The translations under genes and the position numbers were made by a program. Under the pieces are notes generated by a model. The model did not search any database. It had not been told where the DNA came from and saw nothing but the letters and a program-made list of their open reading frames with translations. From Breviolum minutum Mf 1.05b.01 (taxonomy: Eukaryota > Sar > Dinophyceae > Suessiales > Symbiodiniaceae), in contig DF239040.1 of assembly GCA_000507305.1 (NCBI GenBank), positions 35,520 to 99,519 on the forward strand: a DNA stretch of 64,000 bases, in the 5' to 3' direction. Position 1 is the stretch's first letter, and each line of letters opens with the position of its first letter. Shown here one piece after another: positions 33,531 to 44,789 of the stretch.

Positions 33531-33971
33531 GCTCAGATTACGATGAAAATCAGTTTTTTTGGTACTGTTTCTGTTGATGGTTCAGAAATCCTACACCAGT
33601 TGATAGACAGTTTATCCCATGGATTTATGGGGTTGTGTACATCCCAGGTGGTTGTTTGGGATTTCTGAACCATCAACCGTATTTTTGCATCGCAAAATGC
33701 GCACGAAATGGCTTGGAGTTTCCCTGACATCTTCTCCAGGGGATCTTTTCGTCCAATTGAGGTCATAAAACCTGAAATTAAAACAGTTTTGTTTGGTTGG
33801 CTGTTTCGTGTGTGCCTGAAATTTGTTGATTCCTACCTGATTCTAACACAAAAATCTTCATAGTGCTCCTGCTGCGTGTCAAAGTCACATTTAGGCGATG
33901 CGGATCATGACGACAGCTGCATGAAGAGCCTTGGAATTCGATCGTCGGTTCAGTTGTTGCTGGTCCATGCA

Positions 33972-34072
33972 TCTCCCGAAATTTAACAATGGAACCTGAA
34001 AATGATGGTTTCCAAAAGGAATCTCCTTTTCCAGGGACTTCTTTTCAGGTTCCATGTTAAATTTCAGGGGTG
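33972..34072. repeat. Foldback element, family A copy 3
   Basis: CTCCCGAAATTTAACAATGG, AACCTGAAAA and the complement TTTTCAGGTTCCATGTTAAA, TTTCAGGGGTG. Confidence 0.65.
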
Positions 34073-34289
34073 TAGCTTCAAAGTGTGGGAGAGGTTTGTT
34101 TTTTGGATTCTTATAAGAAAATGATGATGACAAGTCATACCCTTTGAGCTGGGCCCCTGGCAGCCATGGCACAGAAAATACTATTTGTGGACAGTGGCCA
34201 ACGCCGTTTGAAAGGGACATTGGTAGATAGCAAAATTGCTAGCAAAGTTGCTGATTGTTTCCATCACTGCTTGAAAGATTTGACATTGA

Positions 34290-35400
34290 CATAGAGTTTG
34301 CCGCTGCACTTGGGCCAAACAAAGTCTGCTTCAAACATTTCATGGAGAAGAAATCTCCACCACTTCAATGCTTTTTTCCTTAAGAATCCCCTTGTAAAGC
34401 ATCCAACACTTTGCAAATCTTTGGAATCTTCATCTTTTAGAGGACTCAACCTTTTGGCAGTGGTTCATATTTTTGGAACATCTTGGTTTCTTGCATTTCT
34501 CCATTTTTCCCGGATGTTCCAGGAAGTGCAGTTCCACACTGGGAAGTTGCTTTGCTTCCAAGTGTAACAACTTGATGAACCAGGAGCACCGCTAAACTGG
34601 CTAAACCGCGGGGAAAGTCACACGAATTTTTCTCGGAAAATGCTTTTTGAAAAAGCGGCGCCCCCTTTTTTTCCTCTTAAACAAGGAGGGAACGGACGAA
34701 GATGCCTACAACACGTGTCAGAAGAAACTTGGAATGAGTTGGTTGAAAGTGTGAGAAAGACGGTGTGACTGGCCTCAAAAAGTGTAGGGGGGAGAAAGGG
34801 AATCGGCCAACCTCAAGTGTGATTTCTTTTTTCACATTTGTACTGAGGACATGTATGGAAAATCATTGTGGTGTGGATTGTGCGCGCAGATCGATGGCCC
34901 ATGTGTCTCTTGGATGGCTATTTCCCTATCGGAACCATGACCTGGCGACCTCAGTCATGTTCCTTTCATCTGAGGTTCTGTAATAACCACTGCGACGAGG
35001 CAAGGCGATGTTTTTTGCATGGAATTTCCTGGAGCGAGGAATGGGGATGAATGGGGATGAATGGTGACTTATCCACCCGGAACTGGATCGAGATTTCTGG
35101 AGATTGAAGATTCTTTCACGAAAGTATCGCTGACATCCAGTTTTTTCGTTGTAAGACTTGGGCATTTTGTGCTGAAAACAAAAAACTCAGGCCACTATGA
35201 AGAGAATGAAGAAATGATGGAAGAAAAAACCGCGAGTCGAATGGTGAGTTTTTATATTGCACGTTTCACGGTTCCAGGAGTTTGCTTTGCCAAAAATTCG
35301 GCGAATTGGGCGAATTGCTCCGAATTGACAGCCCACAACCTTGGGAATCTCCAATGGTTGAATCCTTGCTTTGAAAAAAATTGAAATGTCAATCTTTTCC
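34290..35400 (+). CDS. Candidate exons, including a likely terminal exon 35278-35374
   Basis: The best is 35278-35374: acceptor GGTTCCAG|GAG, then SLLCQKFGELGELLRIDSPQ and PWESPMVESLL ending at TGA 35372-35374. Upstream fragments: EFAAALGPNKVCFKHFMEKK (about 34291-34360), CARRSMAHVSLGWLFPYRNH (about 34879-34938) and SGHYEENEEMMEEKTASRM (about 35188-35245). Whether these are joined in one gene is not known. No family recognised. Confidence 0.3.
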
Positions 35401-36069
35401 CATGACAGATCCATAGGAAATGGTATAATCTACCCTTGTCTACCATTATCTACATATATATCTATCCATGAAAAAACCATAGAAATCAAGCTGCTTCAAT
35501 GTGGGTAAATATCGAACCCTGTGTTTGCTGGGTCCTTTGGATTTGATTTCAGGACTTGCAACGAAACGTTAGCACCTTTGGTTGGCTCAGCATGGTGTGA
35601 AGGATGGATGATGGGTTAATAAACAAAGTATATATTTGTTTGAAAAACAGAAAGCAAGTTCTTTAGAATCAAAGCACTCAAAGATTGACTTCACAAAGGG
35701 CTATATGTTTTGAAGCTCAGCAATTTCCTATCATGATCATTTTCAGCAATTTTGCGTCCAAGGGCGCTTTTGCAAAGAAATGGTGGCTTTCGCCTTTCCA
35801 AACGACTCAAGCTAGAAAACTGTGCAAAACATCCCACTGCAGATCGCCATGAGACAAAAGGCTGTGGTGCACCTACTAGGCGAGGCATTCACCCATGGAC
35901 CCCCGATCTGTCCTGCCCATCGCCTATGTTTGGATCACCTAACATAGCTGGAAAATCATTTTGAAGATGGCAATTTCCTCCATTGCCATCTGAGTTTACT
36001 GGAGTTGATTTTGTATGATTTTGTTACACATCGATGTGGTTTTAAACATCATTTATATCTCAACTAGTT

Positions 36070-36168
36070 TCCAATTTGGCAGGATATCCGCGATCTTCGA
36101 AGTCTAACGCTGGCAGTTATCGATTCTTGTACCCACTGGCAGTTCTTGGAATCTTCGGCTGGACGCAG
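36070..36168 (+). CDS. Candidate exon with AG|G acceptor and GC donor
   Basis: TTTGGCAG|GAT starts near 36082, reads DIRDLRSLTLAVIDSCTHWQ, then FLESSAGR, and ends before a GC donor (CGCAG|GCAGAA). The GC donor matches those of the EEP and GH16 genes. Another frame (SYRFLYPLAVLGIFGWTQAE) is also open. Confidence 0.3.
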
Positions 36169-36613
36169 GCAGAAATTCCTGGCAGATTTTCCTTGCAAAA
36201 TTTCAACATGGGGCCATCTCAAGCTACCCATGTTTTTGGTGGGGGGGATCACACTTACACTGCCAAACATATCGGTGAATTTTTTTCAGGATTTTGAGGC
36301 ACCATTTGTTCCACGGGTGTTTGGGTTGGCGTCATTCATCTTGGGTTGACGTTCCAGGCACCAAGTTTCAGTGCTTCGGTGGTGGTGTGGGCACCCAAGG
36401 GCCTCAGACTTCTCGCGAGGACTTAACGTCGTAGTTTACGTAGTGTCTTGATGGGACGTCACAAATTCAGTGAGCAAAGGACTTGATGTCAATGTCATTC
36501 AGTGACCAAAGTTGTTGTTAAGGATCTTTACATTTTCTTTTTGAGAGTTTTAAAACACAATTCACCACTGGCAATCCAACGAGGTGCCATTTTTTTTTCA
36601 CAAGAAAAACGTT

Positions 36614-36939
36614 CTGTTCATCCCGCAGGCAATTTGTGGCCCCAAGTTTGTGACAGCCCAAAACCGGAAACTTCCACGGTGGCCACTTCCAAACAGAGGA
36701 AACTTCCAGCAGAACTTCCAAGTGGCACCGTGGTGATGGAATCTGCGTTGAGTCTTGAGGGCGCAAATGAGGAAAGGCCACATGGGCCTCCTAATGGTCA
36801 ACTTGATGGAGTTTGGCTCAATGCAGATTGTCCTTGGGAAGAGTACACTGTTTCTTGGATGAAATCGATGAATTTTTTGAGAAAAACTTCTACAGAGTTT
36901 GCAAATTGCACTTGTAGCACAAGACTTTGCTGGATGTAA
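36614..36939 (+). CDS. Hypothetical protein segment
   Basis: A long open frame: GNLWPQVCDSPKPETSTVAT, SKQRKLPAELPSGTVVMESA, LSLEGANEERPHGPPNGQLD, GVWLNADCPWEEYTVSWMKS, ending at TAA near 36939. Polar, low-complexity composition like a disordered linker, then a W-rich part. Other frames are short here, which favours this one. Exon ends are not defined and no family was recognised. Confidence 0.4.
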
Positions 36940-38426
36940 GATGTTGAACAAGGTTTCACTTGGATGCATTTTACCGATTCCTTCGTCGACAATCGTGTCG
37001 AGTCGAATCTTTTTCTTGTATGCTCTTAAGATTCGGGCAAGATATTTTCTACAGGTCCTATGTCAAAGAAGACATGATATGTATCCTCCAGACAAACTAA
37101 CATATCCCACCAGAGGAATTCCTCATCTTCAAAAGTGCCTTTGAAATAGGATAGTTTTAAGTTCCCAGGAGGGTATCAACAGTAACCCCAAGAACTTTCT
37201 CCCCCCAATTGACCTTCGCCCAGGTAACAGGGCAACGTGTGAGAAGAACCAATTCCCAAGGTACGAGTCACTTGACACCAAATGGTGTGGCAATGCCATA
37301 ATAATTGATGTAAACATTTTGTTTTTTTGTTGGATTTCTATTGTAGATGGTGGGGGATCGTTAAAAATTTACCAAAAAATCCGGGACATCATCAATTACT
37401 ACAATCATGTTTTGAATCCGCGACACTGTTCTTGCAGAACAAAAAGTGACGATGTATGAAGGTATCCCTAATTTTTGGTTGTTTGTATCAGGATTATATT
37501 ATATTTCGAAATCACCGTTAGTATATGTTTCGAAATGTATTTTTTTGCACTGTAAGTTTTCAGTGGCATTTTTTTGGAAAATTTCCCCGGGATTTTTCTA
37601 TACAAAAAATGCAAAGTTTTGGAGCTTTTGGAGAAATCAGGTCCAGGTTTCTTCAACGTGCTTTTTTTCTTAAGATTTGGTGTCATTTTTTATTCTTGAT
37701 ATTTCTTGTAAGATACATTTATAATCATTTAATTATAAATAGTTTATATAAATAGTATATATATATATGTATTAGTATATATACATGTATCCTGGGTTCT
37801 TTTTCCTTTCGCAGACATCGATATTGTAGACGTTTAAAAAGGTGGGCTTATATAGGAAGTTGCACCTTTTTCCCAAGGAGAGTTCAGTATCCATTGGGAT
37901 CCTGGAAGACTGTCATGGCAATGGGGAAGGCATGGTCGTCTTACGATGCAATGGCTTGGAATCGATTCAATCGCATGGGTGCCAGATATGTGCCTTGAGG
38001 GAATCATGGGAAGCAGCAAAAATCGATGGCAAGATAACCGCACGAAAAAAACATGGAGAAAAAAATCCTGGTGGTTTTGTTGTCTTGTTTGGTATATATA
38101 TATATATGTGTTTGCTTGGGATGAAATACGGAATGAATAAACTGACTGTGACTTGTTTACTTGTTTGCTTTTTTATAAATTTCAAGAGATGAAATGTGAC
38201 GATAGCTTATTTGATGTTGGCTGTTGTTTGGTAGCACCCCATGGTGTTTGGGTGGGTGAACTCTTTGAGATTCATAGGAATAGGACATTTGATTTCATCA
38301 AACAACACAGCACATTTTTTTGTTGTTGCAAAGAATCCAACAATTCACAAAAACAAATCCACACTTCCAGATCTTCTGAGACTTGAATTGCTGGCATATT
38401 GTCAATATCACCGTCACAACGGTAAG

Positions 38427-39645
38427 GTCCTGTGAACACAGCCGTGTTTGGCGCTGGCGTCGTGTATGTGAGCACAGCCGCCCACGTCGAGAACATCGAA
38501 GCCGCAGTCGTAGCAGGAACTGGCACAGATGTTATCGACGCAGGCAGGAAATCCAACACTCATTCAAGGAAGTGTGGGGAAAACATCTGAAAAACAAAGC
38601 ATAGAAAGTGGGAATATTTTTGTCCCACTTTTTTTTATGTATATAAGAGAGAAATTGCAAACCAATTTCAAGAAACATGTTTTTTTTTGTTTGTGGTTTT
38701 TTATCCAACACAATCATATGTACATACATAGATACAGATTAAATCATAGTCATATACAACAAGGCTTCATTGCATAATTTGGATGATATTTGTGTTCTCT
38801 TCGTGTCGAATGTCTTGTTTTTTTTCGACGAAACATGTCTAGGAGTGAAGCACCACTTCCTTGTGGCCTCACTCATCGAGAAGTCTACAGTTTGCTCTCA
38901 CGTGAGATCACCCCAGAGGTCCGGCAACAAAAAGCTGGGGGATTTTTTTCAATGTGGATAGGCCTGGGATGGGATGGGATAGGTTGTTTTTCTTCAATGA
39001 AACAATTACCACAACGTGTACTTTTTTGTGGACTTTTTTTTGGTCTCAAATGATGAGATAGAAGATGGTGATGATCCAAATATATTTATAACATATGAAG
39101 ATGGTGATGATCCAAATATATTTATAACATATGAAGATGGTGATGATCCAAATATATATTTATAACATATGAAGATGGTGATGATCCAAATATATTTATA
39201 ACATATGAAGATGGTGATGATCCAAATATATCTATAACATATGATCTAATTCTATTCTCTAATTATCTCACTCCACAAGCCATCCTTTTATTTTGTTCTG
39301 GGGGGGGGTTTGCATGGTTGGTCACAAAATGGGGCCCACCATTAAATCCCAGCAAACTGTCAGGACTATGAGATGTTGCTTCGACTTGATGAAATGATTC
39401 CCAAGAAATGTTCTGCGAGTGAAGAGGAAACCAGTGAAGCTCTTCATCCAGTGGCATGTAGCGAATTCATGGGAAAAGAATGTCCAATTTGCTTGACCCG
39501 CTACGAAAAGACGGATGATGTATCTGCCTTGCCATGCAGTCATGAGTTCCACAAGGAATGCATCTGCACATGGCTCTCGAATTATCGAAAGACTTGCCCC
39601 CTGTGCTGCACTGAACTTGAGAAAGCAGCGCATGATGATGCATGA
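38427..39645 (+). CDS. RING-H2 finger protein (putative E3 ubiquitin ligase), last three exons
   Basis: Exons with matching phase: 38427-38571 (VNTAVFGAGVVYVSTAAHVE, then VVAGTGTDVIDAGRKS), 38843-38918 (SEAPLPCGLTHREVYSLLS, REITPE) and 39364-39645 (DYEMLLRLDEM...), ending at TGA. All acceptors are AG|G and donors GT. The last exon holds a complete C3H2C3 RING-H2: CPIC...ALPCSHEFHKEC...CPLC, the zinc-binding cross-brace that recruits an E2 enzyme. The TPEDYEMLLRLDE phrase across the second junction is typical just before such RING domains and confirms the splice. Upstream exons were not found with confidence. Exon 38427 can also be read in an Arg-Ser-rich frame (RREHRSRSRSRNWHRCYRRR), but only the chosen frame joins the next exon in phase. 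Confidence 0.75.
39061..39242. repeat. 36-bp minisatellite, five copies
   Basis: Unit GAAGATGGTGATGATCCAAA plus TATATTTATAACATAT, five copies nearly identical (the third has 2 extra bases, the fifth one change). It lies in the intron between the last two RING-H2 exons. Confidence 0.95.
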
Positions 39646-40596
39646 TGCTTAAGCACATGCGAAACCAGCTGCAATCTTTTTGCAAGGTATTGCAAGGTAC
39701 AATTCATTTTGAGCCAAAATTTGGCAGCTTCATTTTTGGTGTTGTCGACAACAACCCTTGCGGGCTTTGTCAGCATCACATCCTGCATTGGTCACAGAGG
39801 GCTGCGCAGGGAGAAGATTGAAATAACCCACGAGCCAAAGAGCTTTGCCTAAAAATCATCGGCCGTGGAACTTCTCATTGTGGATGCCATCTTACAGGCA
39901 GCTATTCCAGTTGCAACACAAATGTACATAGTTGTTTTTGTCGATGTCCTCGGGAACCTCGGAACCGTGGGCATTGAAATGTTGCTTGCCAATCCAGGAA
40001 TCCTCCATGTGAAGCTGTCTTCCTGATAGCTTCAAAGTGCTTGGTCAATACATGGCGGATGAATCACACTGGAAGCACTGCTGGTGACTAAGAGCAGGTA
40101 AGAGGGGCTGGTTTAAAGAGATTCCGCAAGGATGAGTTTGCATGACAAGGGTGCCCAAAAAAGAAAAACTGCAAAAAAAGAAGCTGTTCATCTCGTGAAT
40201 TGCCGCTGCTGCGTCGTTCCGTTCCGCTGTTTCAAGCTGTGTTTTACAGAGGTTACCCCACGGGGTAGTGTCACTGTGAATCTGCCAATCTGAAGAATCC
40301 TGTGGCTCAGGTCCAATCAGCACCAGAGCTGGCGCCCATCAGCACCAGAGATTCCAAGTATGCAGGATGTCGGGAGGGATTCATGCGGGAAAAAACATGT
40401 GTTGCATCTCCGTTTTTTTTTGTCTAAAGAAAAAGATGGTTGCTTTCAAGAGGTGGGAAGAAAGATAAATGATAGGCTTGCAAAATTTCTAGATGTTTTT
40501 GCATTTGAAAGCAACATTGTAGGGTGAGAAAGTTTTGAACGTCGAGTATTTGAGAGTTTTTGAACATTGCCATTTCATGCCTGCTACTCCTTGCAG

Positions 40597-40642
40597 GAGT
40601 CACCTGGCATCCACGTGTGCTACGATGGCAGGCGATTCAACG
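40597..40642 (+). CDS. Candidate exon, product unknown
   Basis: TTGCAG|GAG acceptor and G|GTAATA donor frame 46 bp reading ESPGIHVCYDGRRFN. The GIHVCYDGR phrase loosely recalls the GYDGR loop of phosphohexomutases, but 15 residues are too few to assert it. Confidence 0.35.
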
Positions 40643-41272
40643 GTAATAATAATTTTTCCTTGGAAACTCCTACCCAACCCAAAACAATTCCAAAACAATT
40701 CCCACACATTTTGTTGTTGGGGGTTTATGCAAAAAACCTGGGGAAACAAAACACAAAATCCAACCATTTTGAGGTCAAGGAATGGATGATCATCAAAGGA
40801 TCCAACTTGGATCCCACCGTTTCAGGTGCACATCACAGATCCTGACACCAATGTGCCTTGACTGCCTTTCCACGGCGGATGGCTGCGACGAATCGGTGAT
40901 GTTTAACGGATGATGGCTATCATGACATTTAGGAGGGCCAACCAAGTTGGATATGATGCGGGGTTTAATATTTGATGTATCCTATCTCTATACACAAAGC
41001 AAATGAACAATTTAGATAAGCATAGCAGATTAGAAAACCATGTCAGATTTTGCCTAAATGTCAGAAACAAAAGCTCAGGAACCTTTGAGCTTGGGTCTTT
41101 TCTATGCAGAGAGAGATGCAGCACAGGCAGATGGGGTTGGGATGCTGAAAAAAATGGGTTGAGGACTCTTCCTCCACTTGGGTTTTTTCAAAACGCCAGG
41201 CCTATGACTGCGCAATGGTTGCACTGGAGGCGAATTTTTTTCTGGCAGAATGATTCGATTTTCAGATTTCAG

Positions 41273-41332
41273 GGATATTGGAAGGACGACCAAGATTTAA
41301 TTGCACTTGTCAAGCACTTGATTGCCGAGTAG
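41273..41332 (+). CDS. Terminal exon of an unidentified gene
   Basis: Acceptor GATTTCAG|GGA, then GYWKDDQDLIALVKHLIAE and TAG 41330-41332. A short acidic-amphipathic C-terminus. A candidate exon upstream, LGLFYAERDAAQADGVGMLK near 41091-41150, may belong to the same gene. Confidence 0.4.
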   Translation, partial: GYWKDDQDLIALVKHLIAE

Positions 41333-41687
41333 GGTCGATGTATAGAATGGAAGACAATTTGTAGGTCTCGCCAGGGTTCTAAGTTTTACTTGGTTGCTGT
41401 GAGCTGTCAGAAATATGTTAATCAGCCATTCAACAACGACGATGAAAAGGGTGGAACTTCTTCTTTTTCACAGTGACCATAATGGTTGTTGGCATCGCGG
41501 AACGGAACATTTTTGTTTGGCCGACATGGCATTTGAAGCAGGGAGAAGCAGCTGCTGTGAACTTCCCTTGGAAGAAGTATCAGAAGTCTGCAATTGTTGG
41601 AACCTCAAATTGACTGAACTTCCTATCATTGACATTGACAGTCCAGTCCCGTCCTCCATGTGTTGGAGTTGTTTTTTTTTGTTGGAT

Positions 41688-41910
41688 TGTGGCCAATGGC
41701 TAAGGAGTATGCGGATCGCAACATCTTCGATGATTGGGCACCTCGACCTTCTGCTAGGCCTAGACAAAAAAAATCCGGGATTTTTTTTTCATGGGGAAAT
41801 CATCTTGGAAAAGCTGATCTTTCGCATTTTTTTGGCATTTTTTTGGTCAGGTCGTTGTGCTATCCACCAGTTATGTTGGGCCTACCTACCTGGTCTCAAG
41901 GGTATGCTGC
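41688..41910 (+). CDS. Candidate exons, product unknown
   Basis: WPMAKEYADRNIFDDWAPRP (41690-41750) and, after an AG|G acceptor near 41847, VVVLSTSYVGPTYLVSR before a GTATGC donor near 41899. The 212-codon frame that spans this whole interval appears to cross introns by chance. Confidence 0.3.
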
Positions 41911-42575
41911 TAAAAATCATGTCCTTTGTCAGGTTTAGTGGTGTCTACAAGACCCGCAACAGCAAACTTTGGAAGGCTGAGATCGAGGCCAGATCCATTA
42001 GCATAGTCAGCATAGGCCAGACCCTCAAGTTGGTTCAAACATTTAGAAACTAATAAGGTTGGTAGTTATAGACAAACAAGGTTCATATATTTATGACAGA
42101 CAGTTTTTCTAAAATGAAATTTATTCATTTGAGGATGATAAACAAAAATTCTGGAAAAATTCATCTTTTAGAAGCCATGAAAGTGACCATTCCATGACAA
42201 CCCCACGTTTCCTTCCTTTTTAAAACGGGGGTTAATAGAAACCCCATATTTCTAGGGATTTTCCCTGGGTTTTTTGGGGGTGGACGGTTGGACCCAGTCT
42301 TTGCGTCTCTGCATCGCAGCTCTTTGGGAAGAAGCAATTCCTCGGCAGCTTCGAAGATGAAGAGGAGGTTTGGACCACTCAGGACCAGCTGTTTGGTAGG
42401 AGACCCTTTTTCTGTGTGTTGGAAACATCCCCAAAAAAACAACAAACAAAAAAATCCAGGGGAGGTTGTTTTTTTGTTGATATTGATATTGGTTCTTTTT
42501 GTGTTGAAGGTTGATTTTCGTGATTCTGAAAATGGCAGTTTCTCAGAAAGACCAGATAGAAAATGGAGGTTGGAG

Positions 42576-43013
42576 GCCAGTTAGCATCGGATTCCCCCGA
42601 GGCGGCCCGCGCCGTCGATAGCTCTATCCGCGTCACGGGCGCGGACAAGGTTCGGAAAACCCTGAAACACCTTTATGAAAACATGACTCGTCCATGTCAA
42701 TGTCCTTAAGACGATGCAGTTTGGTGACATCTTTTGATTCGTTTGAAAGCTGGAACGTGATTTCGGATTCTTTTCTTGAAGCCTGGTTACAGAAAATACA
42801 GTATATAACTTATAACTTTGAATGCCTTTCTTTCAGCTGTTTTAGCATTTCCTTCTGCTAGGATTTTCCCATCCATTTTTCACGTTAGGCATTTTCCTAT
42901 AACTTCCAAGTGGTTCCAACATCTCTAAGGCCACCCAGCTACGCATGCTGAACTTTGTGGACGAAGGGGACTACTTCACCGATTTGTGGGATGAGGAGTG
43001 GGTGGATTCTGAG
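42576..43013 (+). CDS. Candidate exons, product unknown
   Basis: 42576-42709, acceptor TTGGAG|GC, reads QLASDSPEAARAVDSSIRVT, GADKVRKTLKHLYENMTRP to TAA; it is locally GC-rich, unlike the flanks. 42930-43013, acceptor CTCTAAG|GCC, reads ATQLRMLNFVDEGDYFTDLW and DEEWVDSE. Both are convincing as coding DNA by composition and splice context. No family recognised. Confidence 0.4.
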
Positions 43014-43507
43014 ATTCAACCCCCCCATTTTGAGAAGGGTTTTAAACTGTTAGTTTGTTGGGGAGTGTATGTAGTTAGTCGTGGATATAGTTGTTATGGA
43101 TACTTTGTAGGTTTTAATAATAATTGTTTTTAAAACTTTTGCCCCCTAAACTGTGGTTATTTGTGAGAACATCATCCTCACTATATTTACTAAGGGGTTC
43201 TTACCCTTCATGATGTTACCGTGGGCATTGGCAGCTCCATCGCCAGGAGAGAGCTCCTCGAGGTGCTTCCTCGCGTTTCTTAGGCACCAAAAATTGATGA
43301 GCAACTTTGGGGAAGAGTGTTTTGTTTTTTTGGTGGTTTAAAAATTTCAATATTGGATGGTGCGTGGATGGTGATGCAACTGATATCAATTATATTTTTA
43401 CATACATTAGGGAAAGTAATGGAAAGGTCAACGTGTGAAAGGTCAATTAGTGACTGGAAAGGAGTCGTGGAAAGGATGCCCCGAGCATGGCGAGTTTGCG
43501 TCGGCAG

Positions 43508-43836
43508 GTGTCACTTATCATCAACCTTCAGGATTTTTCTTGGCACGTCTTGGTAGAAGGTGGGATGATGTAGTTGTCTTTGTCAAAGACATGTTGCAAT
43601 AATTCAAAATGCACAAAAAACAGCTTGTTGGAACAGGAAGCTTGAGTTTTTTTTTGCACAAAGAGCTATACAAAAGCTGTTACGAGTTGTTACTAGTTAG
43701 TTGTTCAATTTTGATTTCTTTTCTAACGTTTTCTGCTTGCGATCCCTGTACTGAACCGAAAGAAGTTGTTCACATTGAAGGCATCTTGGACTCTTCGAGG
43801 AGGAGGATGAAGCAGCGAGAGCGTTTGACAAGGACA
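43508..43836 (+). CDS. AP2/ERF-type DNA-binding domain, two exons
   Basis: Exon 43508-43552 (acceptor GTCGGCAG|GT, donor GTAGAA) reads GVTYHQPSGFFLARL, the first two strands of an AP2 domain (pattern GV...SG.W.A.I). Exon from 43781 (acceptor ATTGAAG|G) reads HLGLFEEEDEAARAFDKDR, the third strand and start of the helix (pattern LG.F...E.AA.A.D). Phases do not join directly, so a tiny exon or a shifted donor must lie between 43553 and 43780. AP2 domains in plants and alveolates bind GC-rich DNA as transcription factors. The rest of the protein was not found; GVLTLHDVTVGIGSSIARRE near 43193-43250 is a possible upstream exon. Confidence 0.5.
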
Positions 43837-44166
43837 GATGTACAAATCCTGCTGTTGGAAGGTGTACGTTTCCCTTCAACCAAGATCAAAGCCCCCAAAT
43901 CTGGGATGCTCGGCAAGATACATTTCCTTAATGCAAAGTGTTTTTCTCACAAACTGATGAACTTCACATTGAGCAGTGAAAAAGAAAGTCAGACCAGCTG
44001 AGTTTTTTTTGCTCCCTTTTTTTTGGTGGGTTTTAAGGGTTTTAAGGGTTTTATATATGTAGCCTGGCTTCAAGGAATCATCATTCGATGTTTTGCCAGG
44101 CTTCCAGAGCAGAAGGAGGTCGAACCAACTTCAACGGTTGAAGAAAAAAAAATGGCCGACCAAATG

Positions 44167-44273
44167 GGGCGTTTCCTACAAATGGTGGGTTTACCCAACA
44201 ACCATGGGGTTTTCCTACTAAAACTGACCATTTTGGGGTGTTTTTGGAGGTACCACCATTTTAGGAAACGCCC
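44167..44273. repeat. Foldback element, family B copy 4
   Basis: GGGCGTTTCCTACAAATGGT and ACCATTTTAGGAAACGCCC form a long terminal stem; the middle CCATGGGGTTTTCCTACTAA matches 32150-32268. Confidence 0.7.
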
Positions 44274-44519
44274 AACATCACGTCAGTTTCGTCAGATTCG
44301 TCCGGTGAATATTAGGAAATGGTTGAATCGTGGATGGGGTTTGGTGGATGCATTTTTTTCGAATTTTTCTCATCTCTTGGTAGCTGCGGAAGCTATTTCC
44401 CCGAATGGCACAGAAAATCGAAGCATTTCCTGTTTTGGTATTGGGCATCAAGAAAAACAGCAGTTGGGCTATCCACAGGAATGTCTTCACATGTTGTTAT
44501 TTTATCTCTGTAACATTTT

Positions 44520-44520
44520 T

Positions 44521-44576
<56 letters not shown>
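44520..44576. repeat. (ATG)n microsatellite
   Basis: About 19 perfect ATG copies; both strands give homopolymeric frames (poly-Met, poly-His, poly-Ser) that should not be annotated. Confidence 0.95.
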
Positions 44577-44577
<1 letters not shown>

Positions 44578-44789
44578 TACAATCAATTTCCAAGAATGCA
44601 CATGTCGACACATTCTTCTCGGATGTCCGGATACAGCTTTTTCCCGTCCGTTTCGTTCGGTTTGAACTTGGAAATTGACCAGATTTGAGCTGTTCGGAAC
44701 ATGAAGAAACCAGCAAACAAAAATCCATGCAGGATGTGCTACCATGTCACCAATCGGCTTGCAGACTTCTATGCAAACTGTTAACGTTT

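Noticed and set aside
39061-39242. CRISPR-like array
   Set aside because: Contiguous 36-bp tandem copies with no unique spacers, in an intron of a eukaryotic gene.
41415-42053. 212-codon plus-strand open frame
   Set aside because: It crosses at least two better candidate exons in other frames (WPMAKEYADRNIFDDW, VVVLSTSYVGPTYLVSR) and long T runs; it looks like a chance frame through introns.
42379-42648. Minus-strand 89-codon frame
   Set aside because: Antisense shadow of the GC-rich + strand exon 42576-42709.
44497-44745. Minus-strand poly-His and poly-Ser frames
   Set aside because: Complement of an (ATG)n array.
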